A stretch of DNA of 64,000 nucleotides from Turnera subulata (taxonomy: Eukaryota > Streptophyta > Magnoliopsida > Malpighiales > Passifloraceae). Under the pieces are notes generated by a model that saw only the letters and a list, made by a program, of their open reading frames with translations, ran no database searches and was not told the origin of the DNA. The position numbers were made by a program, and so were the translations under genes. Location: the NCBI GenBank assembly GCA_028386065.3, contig JAKUCV010002088.1, positions 3,561-67,560 on the forward strand, given 5' to 3'. Numbering within the stretch: the first letter of the stretch is position 1; each line of letters begins with the position of its first letter. This document shows positions 22,019-33,830 of this stretch, in pieces.

Positions 22019-22025
22019 TATAAAT
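22019..22025 (+). promoter_or_regulatory. TATA box upstream of the third ORF of Athila #1
   Basis: TTGCCTATAAATGACAAACAC has a canonical TATA box about 105 bp before the ATG at 22131. The intervening leader is CT/CA-rich with no ATG in good context. Athila #2 has an equivalent box in the same place. Confidence 0.5.
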
Positions 22026-22130
22026 GACAAACACTACCCTTCTCTACTCTACTTTATCTTCCTCCTCCAGAAATCTACCGTTGCACCCTTCGTCCACAAC
22101 CATCACTCCCAACACCTTCCCCACTCAACC

Positions 22131-24175
22131 ATGGCCAACAACAACAACAACACACCCAATCCTCCACCCTCCTCTTCTAACCCAGATAACATCACCACCA
22201 TCACCTTCCCTTTTCGCATCACTCGCCTCCTGCTCCAAATCGTCCACCGTCCTCTCCACAATAACCCACCACCGCTGCCACCATTCCCCATCTAACCAAC
22301 ACCGCAACTACCCCTTGACCTCCCTCCCCTACACGAACTCATAACCGCCTTCGCCCAATTATACCCACCTACCACCGCCACACCACCCCCCACCTTACTC
22401 TCCCCTCATGCACCTCCAACCTCTTCCGAAACCAACACCCAGACCACACCAGAGACCCATACAACTGCCCCGACACAATAGTACCGTCGCAAACGTCGGC
22501 GACCACAAACCCTGAACGCCACCATCGCCCTCGACCTCAACCTCGACCCCCAACCTAAAGACAAAACCACACCCACCCCTCCATTGCGCCAAAACAACTG
22601 CACAGTCACCGATGACCCCGAAATCATCGACTTGACTGTACCCCAACCTTCTGAACACTCAACACCTGCCACTGTTTTCCGACCAATAAAGCAACCACGG
22701 ACCCACTCGACCACCAAAGCCACCACCACATCTCGCCGCACACAACCATCCCACAAACCAAAAACGAGGAGCGATCCAAGCGAAACCAGGATCGCCCTCG
22801 CAAACCACCCACTCCACCACCCACCAATGAAGCAGAGACAAAGAAGGAAGACGATGAAGGACAAGGGGATGACGAGGCAGAGGACACGCCACCCCCTACT
22901 CCGCGCTTCATCTTCCAACCCGCAAATGCCAGCCACCGACGGGCCTGGGCATTTGCACAGACCCAGACAGTGCTTGTCAACCGGTGGTTGGATATGGATG
23001 CACTCAGAGCCATTGGGGCCAGGAATGGCGTGCGCAAATTCCTCCAACCGGTGGGGTGGTTGCTGTTTGCCACATTCGGAGAGCCCACCTACGCCGACCT
23101 GACCCGCGAGTTCGTCAGTTCACTCTCCTACCAGCCACCACAGGATCACGAGCCCGGCACAGCACGATTCTGTCTGGGCAACGAGAACAGGGTTCTCATC
23201 GTTGTCCAGTTCAATCAGTTACTCGGGCTACCACATGAAGGATACCAAGAGAGGCCAGCAGACTTTGCCGCGGAGGAATTTTGGAATGACATCTCCAATG
23301 ACCCCGGATACAACTCCTCCACCAGTTCAGCCACATCATTCCGTAGCCGCGCACTGCGCATCATACAGAACTTCCTGTCCCAGGAGTCGCTTGGCTGTTC
23401 AACACGAGGAGCTGTTCATCCTCTGGTGCATGGTGCACCGCCAACCCCTCAACACCGGCGCCTTCATCCTTCGAAGGTTCATCATAGAAAGGAAGGCACC
23501 ATACCTTCCAGGTGCCGGCATTATCACAAGGATTGCGCGCCATTTCCACCTTCCCCTGCATCGTTTTGAATTGATTAGCGGAACAGTCTGGATCGACCGA
23601 GGCATCCTCAATAGGATGCACTTACCCGCCTCACAATCTCAGAAGAACAACTAGGAACAACCTGATGCTGTGGCTGAAGAACAAGACGATGCACCACCAG
23701 CACTACAGCTTCAAGGACCAGAAGAACATGACCCTGTACAGCCCCAGCAGCCTGCCGCACAACAAGCATAGCCTCATGCTGTAACTCGAGACCAGGTGCT
23801 GGATATCTTTGAGCAGATGCAGGATTGGATTGGGCAGCAAATCCTCCCGATCCTACAGAACCAAACCCGCATTCAACAGACCTTGGTGCTCACAGCGAAT
23901 GCCTGCAGTGCCTCTAGGAGAGCATTACTGCCCAAGAGATGCGCCTGACCTCCTCTTTGGGAGAAGCACGCACACACCTTAACAGGGGCATCACTGAGGT
24001 GTGCGACATCACACAGACCCAGGGCAGAGCCATGAGTGACTTCCATAGCCAGTTCATGGCCCAGCACGTGCAAATAACCGAAACCCTCAGTAATTTGATG
24101 AACATGGCACGTGCAATGACACGGTCACCACAGGCAGGACCACCACCATCCAGCAACAAGCGCCAACGCCACTAA
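22131..24175 (+). pseudogene. Third ORF of Athila #1 (ATHILA ORF-1 family, env position)
   Basis: Starts at ACC-ATGGCC with a poly-Asn/Pro N-terminus (MANNNNNTPNPPPSSS) and has a stop at 22293 and frameshifts. The conserved core runs from about 22900: FIFQPANASHRRAWAF, then WLDMDALRAIGARNGVRKFL, FGEPTYADLTREF, NENRVLIVVQFNQLLGLP and, after a +1 shift near 23400, ELFILWCMVHRQPLNTGAF and GAGIITRIARHFHL. This is the plant-specific ATHILA ORF family found downstream of pol. It has no clear transmembrane segment here, so an envelope role is not shown. The C-terminal part after 23700 is Gln-rich and helical. Minus-strand frames over it are shadows. Confidence 0.8.
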
Positions 24176-25741
24176 CTCCACCTTTTTCAACACCTCTAGT
24201 CTAGTTTTAGGATGACTTACCCCTACCATATAGGATACAACTTTCAGTTTGGGATATTTATCTTCGTGTTTAGCATTAGACCTTTTGTCTTTAAATTTCA
24301 GTAATGTATTTTATTTTGATTGTCTTTGTTGTGGCATTGCACCTTACTTTTGTTTAGTTTCAGCAGTGAGGACACTACAAATGTTTAGTTTAGGGTACTT
24401 TAGGGTGTGAATGCCATTTTATGCCTTCTGTACTTTTCTAATTAATTCAATGCAAATTCAAATGCTTATCTATTTTTCATTTTGCTTCTCCACAGTGTGA
24501 GCCTGTCCTTATATTTATGCATCTTCAATTTTTTCATTTAATTCTGCTCATACTCTATTCTCAGGACTTGTCTCATTTCCAAAACAAGCAGAACAGGCAT
24601 AATCAAACAATTGCACTCCATGAATCTGTCAGATAAGAAGAATCTTGCTAAATGGTTTTCAAAATGCCACAGGATTAGCCTGTCTACTTTCAGAACAGAT
24701 CCTTATCCCTGTCAAGGCGAAATACAAGTAAGAGTTCTTCAAGGCAGGAAAGGATCTAGGCCATCTTTTGCATACCAACAGACCACATAATCCATACCAC
24801 ACTTATCAATCCATTGCAACCCCATTTGAGCCAACTAGGATGGCCTTCATTCATTTCTTCACCCTGCTCACCTCACCCCAACCACTTGAAGCCGAAACAG
24901 GGGCCTTCATGTGCCAAGGCACGATTTCATTCCAACAGCCTCACCCTGTTGATGAGTCTGTGAACAAGATTCAATCCCATCGAGCATCTGAGACTGTTTG
25001 CACTTAACAAATATATACCCAGAATGTTACCATACATCTTGTACTGCTCTCTTCCCAGCTGTAACCCAAAAAAAAGAAAAAGGAGAAAAGAACAAAATAA
25101 GGCAGCCTCCGAAGAAAAGAAAGACATGGGAAGGAGAAATGAGGAGAAAAGAAACATTTTATGAATCACACTCCTTCTCAAACAAGAGGATACATTTAGC
25201 CTCTGGGTAGCATGAAAACTCAAGGGGTACGGAATCGAACAGTCCCTATACAGCCTTAGACTGTTCACAAATTAAACTGGAGGTTTTAAGTTCACAGACC
25301 TCCAACATTTGCTCAATCCAACCACCATTCATTGACAACCATCACCCTAACCTCGGTACAACACAGAAAAGTCCTGGAGATCCTTGCTTGAGCACTGTTT
25401 CACATTAGTGGAGATAAGGGATAATAGGTCTGCATATGGGGTAAAATTTTCACTTCCAGAAAAATGATTTTGGCAGGACCCCTCTGACGACAGATGATTG
25501 GAGGTTAGTTGCAAGAGTATTCCTGTAAGTTTGAATTATAGAAACCACTGACAAGGAATTTGATTTGAGTTGATGCAGTTTTAAAAGAAAACAAAGGGAT
25601 TCCTAAATTAAGGAGTCACATGGGAGAAACCCGATGAAAATTTGGATGCATAGGAACTGCCCTTACTTCTTTCTAAAACTATGCCTTCTTTTCTTTTTCT
25701 GATTGCTTGAGGACAAGCAAAATCTTCAGTTTGGAGTATTT
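24176..25741 (+). other. 3' untranslated region and polypurine junction of Athila #1
   Basis: No gene is supported. The last bases read CTTGAGGACAAGCAAAATCTTCAGTTTGGAGTATTT before the LTR, the layout seen at Athila 3' ends (GAGGACAAGC... TTTGG-G). Degenerate AGCCTGT words recur (24494, 24675, 24940). Confidence 0.6.
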
Positions 25742-27834
25742 TGATGCACACTAAATATGCATAGTTTTAGGCATGATATGTGCTCATTCTTTCATGATTA
25801 TATGCCTCCTATGTATAATTCTGTCGTATTTCCTGTATTTCTACCCTTTACTGTATAATTAGTGATTTCAGGTGCATTTCAACCAATTTGGGAAGATTTC
25901 ATTGAAGAATTTGAAAAAAAGCCTCTGCCACAGCATGAGCCTGTTGCAGAACCCTTGAGCTAGTCCCTGAGGCTGTTGTTCATCGAGAATTCAATTGAAA
26001 GCCTCAAACCACCTTCAATTCATAAGATTTCGACTAAGGATCGCTTCCTTAACTTTGATCCAAGAAGTCCTCTTCACCTTATCATCGGCAGAAGAAGCAG
26101 AAATCAATTGAAGGGAAAGTAGAAGAAGAACTGTAACAAACCTTGCCTAGCCTCAGCCTGTGTGTCGACAGCCTCATGCTGTGCGTCCTGCAAAACCCAG
26201 ATTTGCAGGAACAATATTAAATTGCACTACTTGCTCATCCCGTACATGGAGCCTGCAAAACACGACCTGAGTGCTTCAGAAGACCATTTGGCAGGTGGGA
26301 ATGATAATATAATGCCCAGAGGAATGCTAGAGGATTACCCACTCAAAAGTCAATTATTCCTCAAAAGCTGCAGACCAGCGAATTGCACCATATCATCACG
26401 CTCCCCATGGCTCTTATCCTGACACACACGATGAAGGAACTGACGAGCCAACTTGCCCAAACACCCATGCTCTCCAGCAAGTTGGGAGAAGGAAAAGAAG
26501 GGAGATGCATCTACAAAAAGGGAGAAGAGAAGAAGAGATAGGGAGAGATCCCCCAGATCAACACCAAAAATTTCTTAGTTGCAGAATTCTTTAGAACAGA
26601 GGTGGGACCCAGAAACACTAAGGGTCCAAGGGAAAACACGGTTCTGCAACCTTTCTGGGCAGAAACCGTGTTGCCCCTATCCTCCAGATTGTTCAAAAAC
26701 ACTATGCCAATCCATTCTTCCATTGTTTCTGTAACCTTGATTATGAACTAAACAACCCCTTCTTAGGTTGAAGGGGGAAGCATGTATCTAATTTTTGCGA
26801 AATAAAATTTCTCATGTTCTTAACCCTTTTTCTTGCTTTAGTTGTTGAGAACCTTCTCCATGTCTAGGTTCTGATCAAACCCATGCGTGAACACAGGTAG
26901 CTAGGTGAATGACCGAAAGGAGAAACCATAGCTACTAGAACAACAACAACAAACTCTTAGTTTTCAACTTGTGACGGGTTAGAAACTAATTGAGGAATTA
27001 GCCTCAACACCAATCTTAATCCCCTGAGTTTGACCAATGCAAAAGCACATAGGAGATGAGAACCATGGGAGGCACCTGTGACCGAAAGCAAATGGGTGCA
27101 GTATAGGTTGAGAGCACCTGCAAGAACCAAACTTATAATTGACCCCCTTGCTGTCGACAGCATCAGGCTGTGCCCAACACAGCCTCGTTCCGTGACAGTA
27201 TAGTCAAGAGATAACACAACTCCTAGTTTGATTCTTGATTGATTATTGGGTGACATATTCTTAGTTTAATAGCAGCCTGGTGAAGGACCGAAAGGAGAAG
27301 CCAGGAGTGCTAGACCGATAATAGTCAGCCTTCACTCCTTAGACATTCGAAAGAAGATAGGGAGAGACTGTGGGTATTAGCACCAACATTAAACTTCATC
27401 CTTAAGTGGACATTTACTCTAGTGACAGGGGTAGATGGAAGCTTAAGGAATTATTAATAAGATCGAAAGCCGTTGATAGTACCTCAGGTTGGGAGCCCCG
27501 ACAAGACATCTAATTAGTCACACCCTCATCCACAGGCTCAGCCTGTGATGATGCTGTTGAGCAATTTATAAGCATAAATCAGGACATGTGGAACCCGGAT
27601 GCCTAAGAACTCACCATTTCTGATCTCTTCCTCGTTTAATTTGCTGTTATATTTCCCTTACTGCTCACTTTTAGTTTTAATCATTAATCATCCAATCCAC
27701 TCTTGTTTAGTTGTTTTCATGTCTAGTTTGTCCGAAATTGAAGGAAAACAGATTCACCCCAGTCCCTGTGGATACGACCTTGATAAAAGTACTACAACAA
27801 CCCTGTACACTTGCAGGATAGCAGACATGCATCA
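25742..27834 (+). mobile_element. 3' LTR of Athila #1
   Basis: 2093 bp, starts TGATGCACACTAAATATGC and ends GCAGACATGCATCA. Collinear with the 5' LTR. Palindrome copies at 26168, 27157 and 27532 correspond to those of the 5' LTR. Confidence 0.9.
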
Positions 27835-27839
27835 GAGGA
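27835..27839. repeat. Target-site duplication of Athila #1 (right copy, GAGGA)
   Basis: GAGGA follows the terminal CATCA of the 3' LTR and equals 13640-13644. Confidence 0.9.
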
Positions 27840-28165
27840 CGAGGGAATCAATGATGGAGGTTGTTAAACGATGAGATGGCGATAACAAGGAGGTGATGGG
27901 ACAGGCAGTAGAGAGAGACCACTCAATGCTATTGACGAGTAAATGGGAAGTGCAAGTGTGGAGAGAATTGATTACTACCCATAGATCGAAATGCTAAGAA
28001 TAGGTAGATGACGATCCAAAGTTAAGAGAGGCAGTGTAGATGCTCTTAGTAGTTTGGAATATGAGTCGATTTAAGAGGAGTGATGATTTGATGGTACATG
28101 TCAATAGTACTGTTGTTATTGTGAATGACTTCATGAATTCCATGGGATCAATTTAGGGGTCCACA
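27840..28165 (-). mobile_element. Tat 5' LTR, second part (after the Athila #1 insertion)
   Basis: Sequence continuing from 13644. It ends ATCAATTTAGGGGTCCACA; on the minus strand TGTGGACCCCTAAATT resembles the LTR starts TGTGAACACCCAAATT (7697) and TGTGAACACACAATT (32082). The assignment rests on this end and on continuity. Confidence 0.45.
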
Positions 28166-30186
28166 AAACAAACTATAAAGACCTGATTCTGTGGATGTAA
28201 CCCAGTCGTATTCGAACCAACCTCCAAACATTCACCCTCACCAATTTCCAAACACCTTCTCGCACTATCCTTCAAACGCTCACCCGCACTAGCCATCAGA
28301 CAACCGTTCAATCCAACCTCCATATCGATCCCATCACATCTACACTGAACACTTGTCTAGAAGAGTTGTTTCCCAAAGATGAATCTAGCTTCCAAAAGAA
28401 TTTTATCCAGATGCACTTGTTCAAAAGGGTCACTCCCCACAAAAAGAGAGAGAGAGAGAGAGAGAGAAAAAGAGGGAATCAAAAAAAAAGAGAAGGAAAA
28501 TTTGAAAAAACAAAAAAAAAAGAGGAAAAATAAAGAGAGAAAATGAGGAAGTGACCCTTAGTGCTTGAATGTTGATCCATCACCTATTGATGGAAGCCTG
28601 GTGATCGTATTGACGAAGATGAGTGTTCCCCTATTGATCCATCACTTCAAGCCCCCTACAGAATACCCACTTAACAAACATTTCAAACCGAACACCACGC
28701 TCACAGATACGTAGGCAATCCGACAACGAGCCCGGTCTATATGTTTTGGTTCCCAGATTGATTTTTTTGATGCAAAGTTCCTAGATTGATTCAATGGAAA
28801 GAATGAAGTTATTCCCAGATGGAAATGCCACAGTGTTGATTGTATCACCGGATCCTCTTCTTTGAACTCGTTTCCCAGCTCCCAGGAAGTTGTGGTTATC
28901 AATCGAGCCCGGCTCTCTCAATTGACTCATTTTTCATTTAGTTATTAGTGGTATACCTCTCCAAATGACTCTCGAATTCCTTGTTGACCCCACACTGAAG
29001 TTGATGGTCTACTTCTCAAATGGTCATCCAAGCACACTTGGCCCGAGTGGTCTATGTCTTCCCTGAGCATCAACAATCCTAGTATTTTCTTAGTGTCTAT
29101 GGCTGCTATTCCTCAAGAAAAGGGAAAAGAAAAGAAAAAAGTGAAGAAGAGAAAAAGGAAAAAAAAAAAGAAAGAAGAAAGCAGCGAGAATGAAAATCTA
29201 AAAGGGCGGTCTAGGCGAAAGTTAAGGCCAAAACAGAAAATGGGGATAGTAGCCAATGATGACCAAGACATACCAGCACACTAGACCATGTTGCTTCTCG
29301 AAGTGAAGACTGCTCATCAAAGATAGATCACTTTGTTGACCATGCCATATACAGCCATCCGGGTGCATCACTTCTATCCTGTTTCAAAGGGATATCCACT
29401 CATCCATCGACCTTACCTTGCCAAACGATTCTTCATCCAGACTTTTCCAACAAGGAGTGCGTACCTTTGGGGTCCTAGTAAGGAATTGTAGTGAATAAGT
29501 TCATAGTTACCAGGGATCCTCGTCTTCGAAGCTTTTGTGTTTCTAATGGGATAACTCGTCTTGTTTTGAAATTGCTTGACTTTCACCTAGGCTCGATTGA
29601 TTTTCGAAGTTCATGCATCATGTTAGGAGCATTTTGCATGCGAATACATCATATAGAAGTAGAGGGCACTTGCATTCAAAGTAGGGAACAAGAACAAAAA
29701 TAAGAAAAGTACATCATGTAGACATAGGAAGCACTTGCATTCGTGGAGATAGAGAAAAATGAGTGAATGAGAGAAGAGGACCGAGAGAGAAGAGATAATA
29801 GAAGAGAAAGAGAAAAAACGAGTAAATGGGAAGAAGAAGAGACGAGGGAATAGAAAAGAGTATGGAGAGGAGAAGAAGAGAATGAGAGAGGAAGAGAGAG
29901 AGAAAGTCGAGAGAGAATGAGTGGGGCAAAAATAGAGAGAACGACATGTCGTAGCATTCGCATCAATCATATAGAATATTAGGGGCATCCTTATGCATTT
30001 GAAAAGAAAAACACATTTTCAGACATGCTCATGCATCATTTAGACTCAGCATATGGATTCCATCTTTCGTGTAAGAGACAACATAGAAAATTTGTCATTT
30101 TGTGTAGACTGAAATATCCTAGAGTTGTTCGCCAAAGAGGCATGGCTTGTCCCAAATTTTGCAGACAGTATTGATTTTAGACAAGG
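28166..30186. other. Transposon-derived stretch without a recognisable gene
   Basis: Holds a (GA)n tract at 28447-28468, Lys-rich A/G runs near 29120-29190 and a long GA-rich low-complexity region at about 29740-29930. Degenerate repeats of GCATCATGTAG...GCACTTGCATTC occur around 29610-29760. Open frames come from these tracts. Probably degenerate 3' sequence of a Tat element. Confidence 0.4.
28447..28468. repeat. (AG)n microsatellite
   Basis: An uninterrupted run of AG dinucleotides followed by A/G-rich low-complexity sequence to about 28550. Confidence 0.9.
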
Positions 30187-30445
30187 GGCATTGTCATGCC
30201 TCGATTTTTGACTCGTCAAGATGACACCACATAGTGGGGGCATAGCTGTCCGTGTTTTAGAAGTTGAATACACCCTAATGGCATAGCTGCACATGTGTTT
30301 GGAAAATCGAGCTCAAACTAAGGGCATAGTTGTCCGGATTTCAACACATGAAGAGCATAGCTGCTCGAATTTTTGAAGACGATTTTAGACCAAAGGCATA
30401 GCTGCCCAAGTTTTCGAATTCAATTGCATGACGGGCATAGCTGCC
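30187..30445. repeat. Hairpin-bearing degenerate repeat, ~40-bp spacing
   Basis: The core GGGCATAGCTGCCC and variants recur at 30238, 30281, 30323, 30353, 30395 and 30434, each a 4-5 bp stem around a TAGC loop. At 30353 the stem is GAGCA/TGCTC, a paired change; at 30238 one pair becomes G-T. A related GGCAT-TGTC-ATGCC sits at 30187. The array abuts the Tat LTR at 30477. Confidence 0.7.
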
Positions 30446-30476
30446 TGAGTTTTGAAGTTTATTGAATCAGGGACAT

Positions 30477-32082
30477 TGTGAAGACCGGACCCAAAATCAC
30501 TTGGCTGTCCTCACCTATCCCTTTAATTCTTCCTCTTAACCGTCATCCAACATCTTTGGAGTCGCCACCCGAATTTTATTATAAGGAAAAATTCGGGGAA
30601 AACCTTTTATGACTCCATTTAGGCAACCGATTAATGAACCAAAGATGCTGGACCCAGGGGTTCGTCATGGATGGGAAGGTGTTCGGCACCCGTCCATGTT
30701 GGGGAGAAACTTTGTGCAATTGAAAAAAATATGAATGCCTTGTCAAAGTGTGTGTGCATGATGTGGAAACAAATCATATAGAAATAATAAATTGAAATTG
30801 AAAAAAAAAAATAAAAATAATTGGGCTTGAGTTTCCACCACTAGAAAACTACCTACGTACCTCAGCGACCGGGTTCAAAGCCCACGTGGTTCTTGTCATT
30901 GCATCGCTACACTCCCATCATCAATATAATCATCAAATCTTCAACAAATAATAAACGCAAAAAGGGTTTTAGGATTACCTCTTGTAGCCCTCCTCTAGCT
31001 CCTTGTTTTGGGTTGTGTTCTCCATCCACTTTCTTCCCACTCTTTAGCTCAATCTTTGCTTCCCCTCTTGGAGTACCCTTGCTGCCTTTTTATTGATGCT
31101 ACCCACGCAATTTCTCTAGAGTTTCTGCCTAAGAATGATTTCTGGACTTGGAGAGGTGGAGTTTCTCCAAGCACCAAAGCTTATAAGGAGTATGTGTGAA
31201 AGAGAGATCGATCCCCTTTGATGTGAATTGGGGCCATGCACCTCTTAATGGACAAGATTTTGGCCAAAAATCTGGGCCAAAACCGTGTAGGACAGAATTA
31301 GAAACAAAATCTGGCAAAAAATCAGTTTCTGGGCACCCATGACCGCCAGGGCCGGTGGTTATCGCTTGGACGACTGCCCGGTCCGGTGGTCATCACTCCA
31401 TGGCTGCCAAGACCTCGCGGTCATCCCAGAATGGCTGCTCGACTCTTCCGGTTTCACGCGTTCTTTCCTTTTTCCGCCCCTAGTCCCCCTAATTTCGCCC
31501 TGATTTGATCTAACCGTGTCATTAACCCCTAACCAACCCAGAAAATCCTCTTTCCTTGACTAGTACTCCCCCTAATCATCTCCTAATTAATTGATTCACA
31601 TTAACATCCCCATTTTATGCAAAATCAATTCAAAAACACATTTATCATTTAAGGATGAATTAACTCTGATTTTCTACGAAAATCAGAGCTAAAATTAGTC
31701 TGCAAGTAATATGTTTATAGGCCAATTAACTCTGGATAAAATATATCTCATTAATTTGGGCCTCTAAACTTATTCCTATCCTAAAAATATATCATCTCAA
31801 TATAATTGGTTGAAAAATAAATAAGAAAGCCCAAGTAATGAAATAAAACATATTTTAGTGCATTAGACCTCAATATATCTTTTTATCCTAAGATTAAATC
31901 ATCTCATTAATCCTAGAGTTCAAAACACATAAAGGTTCAAATTCCTAAAGTATATGAATTCTACCAACATAAATTCTAAATATGCCTTAGCCAAAGATAA
32001 AATCATCTCATTAATCTCGTGGTTCAGGCACATTTAAAATCTAAGTTAGAAGAATGTTCGTGGGCCAAATTGTGTGTTCACA
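30477..32082 (-). mobile_element. Tat/Ogre-type LTR, minus orientation
   Basis: 1606 bp between TGTGAAGACCGGACCC and TGTGTGTTCACA, the inverse of the LTR at 7697-9360. On the minus strand it holds AATAAA (30575-30580) inside a perfect CCCGAATTTT/AAAATTCGGG hairpin, GTGGCGACTCC, the candidate splice donor near 30980 and U3 palindromes at 31339. The satellite on its right suggests that this is the 3' LTR and the satellite the hypervariable 3' region. Confidence 0.75.
31339..31362 (-). promoter_or_regulatory. U3 palindrome of the Tat LTR
   Basis: ATGACCGCC-AGGGCC-GGTGGTTAT keeps the 9+6+9 layout of 8422-8445, with two G-T pairs in one arm. More degenerate copies follow to about 31445. Confidence 0.5.
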
Positions 32083-32208
32083 GGGGTCCCTCGTTGATGA
32101 GACCTCAGAAACTAAGGACGAAATATCGCAAGAAAGGAACAACCAAATTTGAATGATTAGTGTGACTGGTGTGTGTCATTGGTTCGAGCACTCCGTGCTC
32201 CACTTCAG

Positions 32209-33110
32209 GAATCATCTCATCCTGAAGGTTGGTGAAAGAGTGGCCCTAGGGGCCAGGAAAGATTTGCGAGGACTGGGCCTTGGCTTTTGGGAATCATCTC
32301 ATCCCAGGGTTTGTGATTGTCGGGAATCATCTCATCCCGTGGTTTGCCAGAACCGGGTCCTCGGCTTTGGTTTGCGAAGACCGGGTCTTCGGCTTATGGG
32401 AATCTTCTCATCCCAGAGTTTGCGAGAACTGGGTCCTCAGCTTTGTGGGAATCATGACATCCCAGGTTTATGATTTTCGGGAATCATCTCATCCCGTGGT
32501 TTGCGAGAACCGGGTCCTCGGCTTTGTAGGAATCCTCTCATCCCAAGTTTGTGATTGGGAATCATTTCATCCTAGAGTTTGTGAGAACCGGGTCCTCGGC
32601 TTTGTAGGAATCATCTCATCCTTGGTTTTGCGAGGACTAGGTCCTCGGCTTTGGTTTTTATAGCTTATCTCATGATTTGCGGGAACTGGGTCCCGACTTT
32701 GGGTTTACTCCTTTTTTGGTTTCCTCGTATCTAGATTCCCTCATCTCATACTTTGCGAGAACTAGGTCTCGGCTTTGAGTTTGCTCCCCTTCTGGTTTCC
32801 CACACTTCTGGATTGGTTTACTTCACGGTTGGCTCCTCTCAAGGTTAACATGAACTAGGTCCCGGCTTCGGGTTTGCTCCCCTCCTGGTTTCCCTCACAT
32901 CTAGTTTGTTTTGTTCCCCTCAAGATTTCCGGGGACTAGGTCCCCAGCTTTGGCTTGTATGTCTAGGCGTGTTTATCCCAAGGTTGGCTCTTCTCAAGGT
33001 TTGCGACAACTAGGTCCCCGGCTTTGGCTTTTGCGAGGACCAGGTCCTAGGCTTGGCTTCTGGGTTCATCTCAACTTGGGATTGCAAGGACTGGGTCCCC
33101 GGCTTTTCAC
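32209..33110 (-). repeat. ~50-bp satellite in the 3' region of a Tat element
   Basis: GGGAATCATCTCATCCC or close variants occur nine times between 32209 and 32640, alternating with TTTGCGAGAACCGGGTCCTCGGCTTTG. Beyond 32650 only the second half persists. Short stems are embedded: CGAAGAC-CGG-GTCTTCG at 32375, CGAGGAC-TAG-GTCCTCG at 32631, GGGGAC-TAG-GTCCCC at 32933 and TGGCCC-TAG-GGGCCA at 32241. The same satellite starts at 63860. Satellite-like repeats between pol and 3' LTR are a known feature of Tat/Ogre elements. Confidence 0.8.
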
Positions 33111-33830
33111 TCTCAATATCTATCGAAGAGGATTATGGATATCGTCTCGTGGCCTGGTTATCTCATGTCTGGGTACCTAGTATTCTCTTATCGTCTAACT
33201 AGTCTAGGAAAAGTTTGGAAGGTGGGTGGTCTGGATCACATGCCCCTATGTTATCTAACCGGGTTTGATGGGTTGTCAATGGCTCATGTCTCTCGTGATC
33301 CCGGGTTCCCTAGTGTGTTTAAAGGAAATGGGGTGTGTATTGCCCCTTGCCTATATATGGGCACATTAAGCCCCTGGTTCGAAATTTTTGAGGTAGGGCA
33401 TGATGCCCCTAGCATCATCTAATTGTGGTTTTAGAAAGATGGGGTCCAACATGCCCAATGGTTCTGAGTTTTCCTAGGCATTTTAGCCCAAAACCAAACG
33501 GAAGTTTTCAAAGAGAGTCGAGTAGATGGGCTTGTCATGCCCCTGGGAATCAATCAAAGTGGGGGTGATGTGCTCCTGGCATGTGTTCATCAAAATGTAT
33601 TAGGACCCAAAGGGTCTTGCATGCACAACATTGTTCACATAAAAAGCACTTTATCATTGAAAGCTCAACTAAAAAGTCAATAGGTGCCCCTTTATCTCAG
33701 TGAAAAGTTTGACCTCAATTAACTGGTGTATTCTCCCCTTTTTCTCCCCTTCTTTTTTTTATTCTTTTTCCCCTCCCCTTTCTCTCTCTCCCCTATTTTT
33801 TTTGGATTTTTCGGAATTTTCCCGGGCGGG
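33111..33830. other. Transition from satellite to a plus-strand Tat U3
   Basis: No gene. GGGCATGATGCCC at 33396 and related hairpins recur, then a pyrimidine-rich tract at 33730-33810 precedes the U3 palindromes. Confidence 0.35.

Larger units (their letters stand above)
13645..27834 (+). mobile_element. Complete but inactivated Athila element (Athila #1, 14.2 kb)
   Basis: It has two 2.1-kb LTRs with TGATG...CATCA ends, a 5-bp target duplication, an Asp-tRNA PBS, a gag-pol region, a third ORF of the ATHILA type, a polypurine-type 3' junction and a 3' LTR. It inserted into the LTR of a minus-strand Tat element. All ORFs carry stops or frameshifts. A 15-bp palindrome related to ACAGGCTNAGCCTGT is scattered through LTRs, coding and non-coding parts. 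Confidence 0.92.

Noticed and set aside
22395..23088. Long minus-strand ORFs (up to 213 residues)
   Set aside because: They are antisense shadows of the third ORF of Athila #1, whose plus-strand frame carries the recognised blocks.
22131..24175. Viral-type envelope gene
   Set aside because: No signal peptide, furin-like site or transmembrane segment is visible; only the position after pol suggests env.
29623..29988. Leu/Ser/Phe-rich minus-strand ORFs resembling membrane proteins
   Set aside because: They are translations of a GA-rich low-complexity tract.
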